Of a stretch of DNA of 64,000 bases, positions 46,401 to 57,474 are shown piece by piece. The position numbers and the translations under genes were made by a program. Within the stretch, counting starts at the first letter, position 1, and each line of letters opens with the position of its first letter. The notes under the pieces were generated by a model. The model was not told the origin of the DNA, did not search any database, and worked only from the letters and a program-made list of their open reading frames with translations. This DNA comes from Rhizoclosmatium globosum (taxonomy: Eukaryota; Chytridiomycota; Chytridiomycetes; Chytridiales; Chytriomycetaceae). Location: NCBI GenBank assembly GCA_002104985.1, contig MCGO01000106.1, positions 1 through 64,000 of the forward strand. Direction: 5' to 3'.

Positions 46401-48596
46401 TTGATATGCAACGTCAAATGCGAGAAATCGTCGAACTTGCCATGATTCAATCGCTGCGTAGAAATGATCCCGTCGACTTAGAATCTCTTTGTCATCAGGT
46501 CATCAAAGTACGTCGAGACCACTTACTTCATGATACTTTCAAATCCATGGAGCAAACACCAAGCAACAGCCTGAAAAAACCATTACGTGTCAAATTTGCT
46601 GAAGAAATGGGAGTCGACGGCGGAGGTATATCTCGCGAGTTTATGAACCTCTTTTTCAGGAGACTATTGAAACATTCCGACATGTTTGTTGATGTTGAAC
46701 GAAGTGTGGACACGCCAAAGAGCAGTCCAGGATATATTTGGTTCAATCCACTTTCGAAACGGTCTTTGAAGTCGTTTCGGACTGTGGGACGAATATTCGG
46801 GTTGGCGCTGTTTAACCAGTGTTTGACTGGAATGTCGTTTCCTCCTGTTTTGTTTCAACGGTTGTTGGGATGGCCTGCGACAATGTCTGATTTGGCGGAT
46901 TTACAGCCTTCTACTGCGAAATGGTTGAAACAGATGTTGGAGCATGATGACCCCGCAACCTTTGATGATTTGTATTATGGATTGGAGTTTTCGGTGACGG
47001 TTCGTGCACGTCGGGCAGATGATATTCTGCGCTTGTTGAGCCTTACAAGAATGTTATGTTGCCGGGAGTACATTCTGGGAAGCCAGTAACTTTTGAGAAT
47101 CGCGAGGAGTATGTTAAGGCAATGATTCAATTTCATACTGGAGGTAGCGTTGAATCTCAGCTCGTTGAGTTCCGCGAAGGGTTCTTGGAGACTTGTGGGG
47201 TGAGTTTCTTGATGTTTTGGTGAACAGCCGTCTTATGTGGTTATTTAGGGCCCTGTGCTGGATCACTTGCTCCCTAATCAGCTTGAAATTATGTTGAAAG
47301 GGCGTGGTGGCGAAAAAGCAAATTTTAAGGACTTGGAGACCGTAGCAAGATATAAGGAGCCATACCACAAAGATCATCCTGTCATCAAGAGGTTCTGGTG
47401 AGTAGTCTCTTTCGTGTACAATGTAAATTGTTCCTAACAATTTCTCTAGGTCTGTGTTTCACGCTCTTCCCAACGACTTCAAATACAAGTTTTTGAAGTT
47501 TATGACAGGCACAGATACTATTCCACCTATTCGTGGCTTGAAGGAAGTTCAAATCGCAATTCAACCAAGTGGTAGCGGTGCAGCTGAAACAAATCGTCAA
47601 GATGGAGATAATACGGGCGTTCCTTTGGAACCTGGCAATCAGACGGGAGGAATTGCTGGCTCTGACCAGGCTGCCCCTGTGGTAAATCCAGTTGCTCCAC
47701 AAACTCCTACTCGTGGAAACAATCCAATGATGCCCATGCTACCACTTGACGGCTCTCCGCAATCTCAACAAGCTCAACAAGCATTTGCACGTCTTATTGG
47801 GATGATTGGTTCTCCTGGTGGCGCGAATCTCACAGGAATGCCTCAAATATCTGTTATTCCTCAACCTGGACTCAATCCTTCGAACCAACATTTCGACATG
47901 CAAGATGAAGTCACTGATGATTTTTCAGACTCAACCGACAGTAGCTCTGATATCGATCCCATGGACCAATTACTCGACGACGACTCTGAGGACGAGTTTG
48001 TGGGCGGGGAGTTTGAGTTGAGTTTCCAACAGGATCACAATCTTCAGGAACCAAATAATGGTGGAGCGAGTAATGTGGTTGTGAATGTTGGTTTTGTTCT
48101 GGATGAGAGAAACGAAGGAACTGGTTCGAATGCTGCAACTGCAATGGAATCTCCGACAGGTCCACATTTGACCCAAACAGATGAACCGCAGACACGTGGA
48201 ACCAAACGAAGTCGCGAAGACGAGGATGAGGAAGAAGAAGTGGATGAATGGGAAACTGGCGTTGTCATGGATGAATCTTCAGAATCGGAAGCAGAAGCAG
48301 CATTACCTATTGAACACGATGAAAAGGGGAAAGGAAAGCAACCACTTCCGAAAAAGCGACGTATGGGTGGATCTTCGCCTGTTCGACGCGTGAAGCAAGA
48401 TAACTGGAAACAAAGCGTTGTTCTTGACACTTCCTTGAACGAAACTGTGTTGGTGGAAAACGTGGATGAGCAGAGATTACCCGTGGCTCATACTTGTGCA
48501 TATGTATTGGATTTACCAGCTTATCAAACTGTGGAGAAATTAATGGATCGGCTTGTGTTTGCTGTCGAGAACGCTGGAGAGTTTCATTTGGTGTAA
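43457..48596 (+). CDS. HERC-type E3 ubiquitin ligase (RCC1-like repeats + HECT) with C-lobe insertion
   Basis: HECT ubiquitin ligase. The N-terminus is either 43457 (MAEPQSILEWGAIG, then a 39-nt intron 43498-43536) or an in-frame Met at 43517. RCC1-like blades follow: VTWGDNSFG spliced to QLGHNKN, VACGARFTLVLTSCGKVHSF, ACGARHSLLLTEDGSVWAFG, SLALTATGNVYSWGSNSTGQ, CAGESHCLAIDFAGKCFVWG, CGKLHSFVLA. A helical middle part follows and then the HECT N-lobe (LRVKFAEEMGVDGGGISREF, GYIWFNP, FRTVGRIFGLALFN). The C-lobe has FKYKFLKFMTGTDTIPP and the catalytic LPVAHTCAYVLDLPAY (Cys codon 48494-48496). Between these last two lie about 300 acidic, disordered residues. A base is missing near 47010; the gene ends at 48596. 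Confidence 0.92.
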
Positions 48597-48696
48597 GGGA
48601 ATAAGCGATGAGGAGTTCATGTACAATCACGAGTTTAGTTCTATATCAATATTATGGGTCCTTTACTATATAATTCCAATATACTCAATTAGTTTA

Positions 48697-50134
48697 TTAT
48701 ACTGAGTCTTCATTGCTTTGAGCTTGCTTCATCGCAGCGCGTTGTTCTTTGTTTGGGCGTTTCTTTTTCTTGGCTTGCTCTGAATTTGAATTTGAAGTTG
48801 AGGTAATTGGTGTCTCGGCAGGTACAGTGGGTGAAGCAATTGAAACTTCGGCCTTCTCCTTAGCTCGTTGTTTTGGGTTCTTGCGCTTCTTCTTCGCAGG
48901 CACTGAGCTGCCGTCTGGTTGTGTAGATGATGGTTCTCCAATTATTGGAGTGGCTATTACTTGCTCAATTGAGGCTGGTTTTGGTTTGATGTGTTCAGGT
49001 TTAGCGGTTGGCATTTCGATGGTTGCTGTAAGTCTGAAATCCGTTGGTGCAGATTTCGCTTCGAGTTTCTTCACTAATGGTCCACTCTTTTCTTCACTTG
49101 GTTCGGCCTTTGCTGTAGGAGTAGAAACGGTAGCTGCGGGATGTGCAACTGGCTTCTCAGTTACAGCAGGATTTGTTTTAGGGATTTGAGAGGGGTTATT
49201 CTCGTTTGATGCACTAGCATTAGCAGATTCGGTATGCGATGGAATTGTTCCACTTGATTCAGGGAACTCGGTTTTCACTGACTGAGGTGCACCGCCCCTT
49301 CCAATTGTGTTACCAGAAAACCCACCACGATTTCCAAAACCTCCTCTTCCCCCACCACGACCTCCAAAGCCGCCTCTACCAGTTGCCCCAAATCCACCTC
49401 TCCCTGTAGCCCCACCAAATCCACCTCGACCACCTCCTCCGAACCCACCGCGACCACGCCCATACACCCGCATAACAAATTCAGCCCCTCGATAAACAGC
49501 GCCTCGTCCAAGCCAATACGCATACCGCTGCTTATGAAGTTCAAGTGCCCACTCCTTCTTTTTCCAGTACTCCTGAGTAAGTGCAGCAAGTGTGCACGGC
49601 ATAGGACCGAGAGACGGAAGCTCACGAGCCTGTTCTGCAGCCGATTTTTGTGATTTGAGTTTCTTGGATAAGAGGGCTTTTCGTTGTTTTGAGCCTTTAC
49701 GGGCCTTTGAATGGGGTGGTTTTGGTGGATCTAAGGGAATGGTTGTGATACGGTTCGACCAACGTGTTTCCTAACGTATACATGTAAGAATGTTTTCAAT
49801 TTGTGGTGAGGTAGTAGCTTACAGGAGGGTATTGAGGGTGCAGAAGGATTCCAGGAGCTGCAAACCGTTCCCGTTTCAGTTCTTCCTCGTCGCTGTCCAC
49901 TTCATAGATTCGAGGGTTTTGTTGAATGATTTCAGGTTCAGGTTCGTCTTGAAGTCTGACTGAGAGTATTGTTGAGTCAAAGAGGCGGAAGTCCATGTTC
50001 TCGTCGGTTGTGTCAGCGACTGGTTCATCGACGTCCATTGCATCTTGTTCGTCATTTCCATGATCGCTTTCTTCGTCCCACTCGAATTGGAGGCCGAGAA
50101 GTTGTTCAAGGCGGCGCTCGTCTTCCGTTGCCAT
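48697..50134 (-). CDS. RGG-box protein with acidic N-terminus, unrecognised
   Basis: Two main exons. From 50134: MATEDERRLEQLLGLQFEWD, an acidic stretch, NMDFRLFDSTILSVRLQDEP and RIYEVDSDEEELKRERFAAP. After an intron (about 49772-49822) comes a lysine-rich segment (SKARKGSKQRKALLSKKLKS), then LAALTQEYWKKKEWALELHK and a Gly/Arg box of about 60 residues with repeated GRGGFG (49310-49460). A Pro/Ala/Lys-rich tail carries two basic patches (KKKRKNPKQRAKEKAE, KKKKRPNKEQRAAMK), with stop at 48697. The parts suggest a nuclear or nucleolar RNA-associated protein; the DFRLF motif hints at an uncharacterised fungal family. No enzyme domain is seen. Confidence 0.7.
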
Positions 50135-50425
50135 TTTTGGATTGAACAAACAAAAAGAAAAGGAACAACAGAAAATAGATGTATTACGGTTAATAAATGT
50201 GGGCCCTTATATAGTGATAATAAATGCGGAAATGGTCCCCTGCATTTCCTTTTCGTTCCCTCTTTATCTGTAAATTTCCCCCTATTCAGCTTAATCAGTT
50301 TATTGAGTATGATTCAAATGAATAGACACCAGTAGGAGGAAATAAATGAAGAAATGAATAGAGATGTATCCACAAATTGAGGTTACTATCAAGTACAAGA
50401 ATCCCGGTCAACGCTAAATTACAAA

Positions 50426-51055
50426 CTACAGACGCAAACGATCCATACGATTCTTGATTGCATTCACATCAGTAGAAAGAGCCCCAACATCTCCATCAAT
50501 ACGACGAATGTAAGCAAACATGTCTTGAATCAACTCATTCTGCACATCCAACTTTGCCTGCATCTGTTCAAAGAGCGCCTCAAACTTTGCAGTTTGAGCA
50601 TTAATCAAGGCAGGTGATACAGCTGGTTCATTCGATGCGTTCGAGCGAGTGTTGTGATGGTCAGTTGGAAGAGGAATGGACGAGCGAGCCCAATCTCCGA
50701 CGTTACCGCTACGTTCATAACCACGTTGCTCGTAACCACCTCGTTCGTAACCGTTGTTTGCGGCGGCGGCGGCACCGGTTGAGCCTGGGCGCGGAGGTGG
50801 CTCCCGCTCGCTCACTCGGCGTCCGGGCTGCGCAGCGTCCAAGTCCGAGTTGGATCGGCGGCCAATTGCGGATGCACTTTGCGACGGCGTTGGCGATGTT
50901 GACCGGTTGAATTCGGAGGAGAGAACGTGTGATCCGACGGAGGATGCCGGGGGAGACATGGGAGACATTGGACGGTTGCGGTTTGATGTTGGCAGTGGCG
51001 TGTCATCGCCGAATGAGATGCTGCTCTGGTTGTTGCGGTTGGAGACTCGTACCAT
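50426..51055 (-). CDS. Small Ser/Pro-rich protein with C-terminal coiled coil
   Basis: Single open frame of 209 residues, not recognised. The first 100 residues are disordered (SNRNRPMSPMSPPASS, SEFNRSTSPTPSQSAS). A Gly/Tyr/Arg triplet follows (GYERGGYEQRGYERSG). The last 60 residues form a regular heptad helix (KFEALFEQMQAKLDVQNEL, then GDVGALSTDVNAIKNRMDRL). The start at 51055 (MVRVSNRNNQSSIS) is the first Met. The helix suggests a dimeric or bundle-forming partner subunit. Confidence 0.65.
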   Translation of the reverse strand: MVRVSNRNNQSSISFGDDTPLPTSNRNRPMSPMSPPASSVGSHVLSSEFNRSTSPTPSQSASAIGRRSNSDLDAAQPGRRVSEREPPPRPGSTGAAAAANNGYERGGYEQRGYERSGNVGDWARSSIPLPTDHHNTRSNASNEPAVSPALINAQTAKFEALFEQMQAKLDVQNELIQDMFAYIRRIDGDVGALSTDVNAIKNRMDRLRL

Positions 51056-51163
51056 TCTTGTGAAGTGTAAGGGGGTGGTTTTGTTGAATCAATTTAATCA
51101 AGGTAAATATTGCTTTTATACAGAACGAACTCTTACAATGGACCTATTTCGTCCAGTACAAAC

Positions 51164-52677
51164 TCAAGCGACTTTCGAAACTTCGACTCCAGGAAACAAC
51201 CTCATCAACTCTTCATACGCCCAATCTACAAAATCTTCCCGTGCTTCCTCGGGAACTACGACTATCTCCTTAACATCACCTTCCGCACTCTTTTCAGCAT
51301 GAATGCATTCCTTACGATACTCTTCTTCATCTCCTATCAACAATTTCAGAAAGAGACAAACTCCTTGCTCAATAGCATCGCGATGAGAATCAGGTAGTAA
51401 TGTATACGTTGGCATCATGTTGCACAAGATCCTGTGAAGAAATGTTCATGAATTTACAGTTTACGGAAATAGTGAGTGCCTTACGTTTGAAATGGAACAC
51501 GTTTCACTGTAGAACAAGCCATTGAGTGAACAATATCTGATTCTGAAGGGAACGCATCAATGTCCAGGAATGGCGGTGGACTAGAGGGGGAAATTGAAGA
51601 GAATGGAGAAGATGGGGCAGTAGAGGGAAGACGGCTTTCTGGAGGAGTATATTGGATTTGCGATAAGGCGGAGGGAATAGTTGTAGTTGAGGGAAAGTGA
51701 GTATCAGGAAGTATTGATTCGCCTTGTGGCTGTTGATTCCGCGAAGAATGTGTTGTAGTGGTTAACGACATCTCCTTCTTTGGCACCAGTTCGACAGGTT
51801 GCTGACGAGAAAGAGAGCTTCGTTTTCGTTTCGACACTTGAGTAGCATCTTTAGTTGAAGGTTTGCAAGATTCTGACAAACTAGATTTTCGTCTTGGAAC
51901 CTCGGAAGGCTTTGACGGCTCGAATTTGACAGGATTCTTCTTGAAATGGCTATATTCTTCCTCGTCGTCTTCTTCGTCCAATTCGTCCCTGATTCGCTTA
52001 AAGGCTTGTTTCGCAGCTCGGCGTTCCGGCAAGAAGGGCGAAAAGGTGGTATTTCCGACATCATCCACTGAAGTACTACTGTCGTCATTAATTCCGTTGT
52101 CAGCACCCTCATTTATACTATCCTCGTCAAGGCTACTTTCACCAACAAAGTTTCGGACCACTGCATCATTGAACCATTTCACAAATTCCGCCTTCAATCC
52201 ATCTGGAACCTTCATATTCGTTGGCGGGCGACCTCTTTCAAACAAGATTCCGCATTCCTTAGGTGATATGTCGCCTGAGTTGTGATTCAACTTGTGAATT
52301 ATGAATTTTCGGACTTGGTAGAGAATGCGAAGCATGAGTTCACGCTTTGAGTCTGCGTTCGCCATGTATGTTGGATTCGCATCCTTTGCAAGTGAGGCCC
52401 AAGGGTGCATGATGGCAACGGTTGACGGGTTTGACGGTTGGTCATCGGGGCTCTTTGAGTCGGTTTGCCGCGGTAAGGTTTGCAGCGCCGGGGAATCAGA
52501 TGGTTTGTTTTGTTGTTCGAGAAGGGCTTTGAGGGTGGCGTTGGCGGTGCGTGACTCAGCGAGTTCCGCTTTCACCGCGGCGAGAGCGGCTTGAGCTTCG
52601 CGGAGTTGGGCACGGAGTTCAACGTTGCTTTCAAGCACAGATATATACTTGTGCTCGAGAGGGATGGTGGAGCTCAT
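51164..52677 (-). CDS. Coiled-coil protein with conserved-looking C-terminal domain, unrecognised
   Basis: Starts at 52677 with MSSTIPLEHKYISVLESNVE and an Ala/Glu/Leu coiled coil of about 60 residues (LREAQAALAAVKAELAESR). Then comes a compact region (SKRELMLRILYQVRKFIIHK, ECGILFERGRPPTN, LKAEFVKWFNDAVVRNFVGE), an acidic and Ser-rich linker with KRKRSSLSR, and after a 60-nt intron (about 51426-51485) ILCNMMPTYTLLPDSHRDA, GVCLFLKLLIGDEEEYRKE and DFVDWAYEELMRLFPG. The stop is at 51164. The phase across the intron is open and conserved in character. Probably nuclear; not assigned to a family. Confidence 0.7.
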
Positions 52678-52860
52678 TAGGGCGGAGTTTGAATCGATGA
52701 AGTGTTCACCTTCTCAAACTTTCCAGAAACACCAAATCTATAAAATAATATTGAAACAATAACGGTTATACCAATCACGGCAGTAAAATTACGAATTTTC
52801 AATCAGTTTGCCTCCTTTCCTTACATTTCGACTTCACTTGAGGTTAATCTTTATTTATCT

Positions 52861-54270
<1,410 letters not shown>

Positions 54271-54470
54271 GATAAATCCAGCAAATAAATTAAAACTAGG
54301 AGCAAGTAGTTATTCTTTTATACACAGTACAGTTACGTCGACTTAGATGCCACTGAGACTTCAACAAACTACGGCAACTTCTCCAAATGCGAGTCTAAAG
54401 ATTTTCTTGTAGGACCACTCCCGCTTACACTTTCAAACGCTCCAACAGTCTGTGCCCTCAAACAAACTTC

Positions 54471-55491
54471 TTAGTTTACATGGTCATCACGCTCATATCT
54501 CTTGAAATAGCCCTTTCCACAAAACGAGCAGGAATACGGGTGACCCTTTTTGTGCATCCTTTGGAAGTGGGCACTCAATCTACACAGAAATTTGAACGAG
54601 GCTGGACATTCTGAACATTCAAACAGCCGCTTGTTGGAGGGTGAAAGAGGATTCCTGAGGTTTGGATTATCGGTCTCCTTTGGCACGACAGGCTGAAACA
54701 CGCGTGTCTAAGTTCGCGACTTAGTAAAGAGCTCAATAGAAAAAAGCGTTTATTACGATATCCTTTGGTTTGGTTTGTCGGATTGAATGCTGCGTCGTAG
54801 TACTCTTTTTACAACCACGTTTTTCGTGTTTCACCAATGATATCTCGTACAGAAACTGTTTCGAGCACGTTTTGCATTTGAAGGGCTTCTTGTCCGTGTG
54901 AACAAACTGATGCTGTTCGTATCCCTAACCAAGTGAGGCTCGTGCACAATAGAGAAAAGGATAACTCACGATCTTGCTCTTAAAGACACGCGCACACAAT
55001 TTGCAAGTAAGCAGATTAATCGGACCAGACTTTGACTGCAGCTGTATTTCTGCAGTTTCGTTGACGTGCGTACTTGACGCGACAGGGCTCACGCCATTCA
55101 AGGATGCAGTATATAGCTCACTTTCAGACTCAGTATCTTCATCGCCATAATCCGTCGCGAGGTCGTCGTCGATATCATGAGATAACAAGGTTTCTTGTTC
55201 GGACTCGCAGTAGTCTGTCGCCTCGTCCTCCACATCTTCCAGACTAAGAATGCCCTCCTCTGCGGATAGAAACTCATGTGAATTGAAAGAGGGCTCTGCG
55301 CCCAGTTTCAAGAATCTAAAATGACCCGTCGCTGCCATCGTCTCTACTTCAGCAGCCTCAACGCTCGGATTCGGGTATGACTCAGCAAAATTGGTAAGGA
55401 TGTGGTAGTATAGGTCGGTGAAGACGCGTTGAAATTGTTGCGAAGGGCGACGCTTTGAAGTGACAATACTTCTGGATTTATTGAATGCCAT
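54471..55491 (-). CDS. C2H2 zinc-finger protein, array member B
   Basis: Start at 55491 (MAFNKSRSIVTSKRRPSQQF), which directly abuts the stop codon of member C. The acidic block is EDEATDYCESE and DDDLATDYGDEDT. Finger 1 (CKLCARVF) is split by an intron at the same place as in A and C, before GYEQHQFVHTDKKP. Further fingers are FKCKTCSKQF, FECSECPASF and YSCSFCGKGYFKRYERDDH. A TAA stop at 54471 comes right after DHVN, but the same frame continues EVCLRAQTVGAFE up to a stop at 54369, aligning with the C-terminus of A (HVENRVCLKHA). So the stop is either real truncation or a sequence error. Confidence 0.78.
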
Positions 55492-56553
55492 CTATGCTGA
55501 CTGAGAAGCCCCCACAATTGAGCTCTCCATTTCCATTCTTCTTTCCACTTCAATCAAATCTTTCACATTCCCAGCTTGCAAACAAATAAGTTGTTCCTTA
55601 TGTTTGGTGAGGACGCGTTGTTGCTTGAATTTCATCCCACATACAGAACAAATGAACTTGCCGACTTTAACATGCGCTTTTTCAAAATGAATTTTAAGGT
55701 CTGATGGCCATTCGTAGTTGGCTGGACACTGTGTACACGAATGCCCTGGTTTTGATGAGTGGTAGCTGTATTCGTGTCTTCTCCGTGCCTACATTCGTTG
55801 ATTCATATAGAGCAATTTGCGAAAGAAGAATTTACCATCAACGATGTGAAGGATTGTGTACAAATTGGACATGTAAGTGGTGCTATTGGACGATTATCCA
55901 AGGAATGGTATTGTACGTGCTTGAATAGAATCCTTTGAGTCGCAAATTGTTGAAGACACGTTTCACATTGAAAAGGAATCCCTGTTGTATGAACATATTG
56001 GTGGTTTTTGAAACCCTTGTAAGATTTAGACGATAATCAAGTACAAGAAAGCTCCCTCACTCTCTCCGTTTTGAATATTTTGAGGCATACTTGACAGGTC
56101 AGGTTTGTAGTTGCAAGACTGTTGTTCTCAACAATACTCTCCCTTTTCACATCATTTGAGGAGGCAGCGTGTGCTTCCAAATCAGAATCCGTGTCTTCAT
56201 CGCCATAGTTTGTTGCCATGTCATCGTCGTCGTCGCCATGGGCTGATACGGTTCCTTGTTCGGACTCACCATAGTCAGTTGCTTCATCTTCCACATCGCT
56301 TAGACCAAGCACACTCTTCTCCTCAGAATTCATTCCATCTGGTTTTACAGACTGGCCCAAACACGCGTCTTGAGCGACCGACGACGGTTCAATCTTAACA
56401 GCAAGCTCAACGGAAGCCTGCGACGCGAACGTGGCGGTCGAGTCAGGACGCACTTGCTCGATTCGAGAAGTAGAATTTGAGGTGTTTCCAAAGGCGTTGG
56501 ATGCGATGAGACTGTGTGGCTTTTTGGTTTCGGTGGATTCCATCATTTGAATC
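55492..56553 (-). CDS. C2H2 zinc-finger protein, array member C
   Basis: Start at 56553 (MMESTETKKPHSLIASNAFG), 27 bp after the stop of member D. The acidic block is EDEATDYGESE and DDDDDMATNYGDEDT. Finger 1 (CQVCLKIF) is split by an intron before GFKNHQYVHTTG. Further fingers are FQCETCLQQF, LTCPICTQSF (also split by an intron), SCTQCPANYEW and FICSVCGMKF. The C-terminus runs NVKDLIEVERRMEMESS and stops with TAG at 55492-55494; the next three bases are the ATG of member B. Confidence 0.78.
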
Positions 56554-56580
56554 AGAATAAAACAACAAGTAACAACAAGT

Positions 56581-57401
56581 CTATTCAGCAATCACACCAG
56601 AAGCACAATGATGTCGACGCAATTCCTGCTTCGATGACAACAGAAAGCCACACAATGTACACATAAAGGGAGAAACATTATGCGTCAACAAATGAGTCCT
56701 GAAAGCAGTAGGAAACGAATGAAGAACGCGACAGTACGGACACTTTCTAAACTCTTTACTGCCAGCACACACGTGGTTTGCGAGTGACGTAGCTGTTTTG
56801 AACTTTTTCGGACAGTTGGGACAAGCAAGGGTCTTTTCTTCATCGCAACGATTGGACGTGAAGAAGTGCTCGATTCAGGTCGATTAATCTTTGCGGCAGT
56901 TAACCAGTACCATCCATTTATCAAGTGAGCGCGTTGTGAGTCTGCCCAGCTGTGTGCTTCCAGAATGTGTTGATCCAATTGATTCCTGAGAATGAGGAAG
57001 CCAGGACACTGCTTGCAAGAAAGATATTCTTCTGAATCAGAGTTTGATATAGATTTACTGATTTCGACGATTGTTGAAGATGTCTTTGGGGTAGGTGGAT
57101 GATTGATGAGGCTGCTGTCAATACTCTTGGCAATAGAATCTTCTGAAAGAGCGTCCCATCCATCTTCATCGGCATAATCTGTCGCGATTTCGTCGTCATC
57201 GACATTACTTTGTGTCCCAGTGTATTCGCTGGCTTCGTCGTCCACTTCGAGACCGTCTTCGCAGTTGCTCGTTGCTGACCAATCATCCGAGGGAGTATCC
57301 AATGCCAAATTACGTGATTCATGTATAATGTCATCTGGTGGATGAAAGTGATTGTGAATCTGAATTAGGCATTCTGACATTCTTCTCGAATCTCTTTTCA
57401 T
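56581..57401 (-). CDS. C2H2 zinc-finger protein, array member D (divergent)
   Basis: Start at 57401 (MKRDSRRMSECLIQIHNHFH). The acidic block is diverged: VDDEASEYTG and DDDEIATDYADEDG. Fingers: LSCKQCPGFLILRNQLDQH, a partially disrupted CPNC-type unit in the middle (near 56800-56860, where the frame must change), FRKCPYCRVLHSFPTAFRTH and FMCTLCGFLLSSKQELRRHH. The stop is at 56581. Finger number is about four, fewer than A. It shares a 73-bp 5' region with the divergent F-box/LRR gene. Confidence 0.74.
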
Positions 57402-57474
57402 CCTTCCAGTTTCTCAGTTTCTAATCCTGCCGCAGAACACCAACTCCAACCAACCAACCACGCACCCACTTACG
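57402..57474. promoter_or_regulatory. Short bidirectional promoter between zinc-finger gene D and the F-box/LRR gene
   Basis: Only 73 bp separate the two divergent start codons (57401 minus, 57475 plus). It contains CCAACCAACCAACCACGC, a short CCAA-type repeat. Both promoters must lie here or inside the genes. Confidence 0.5.
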
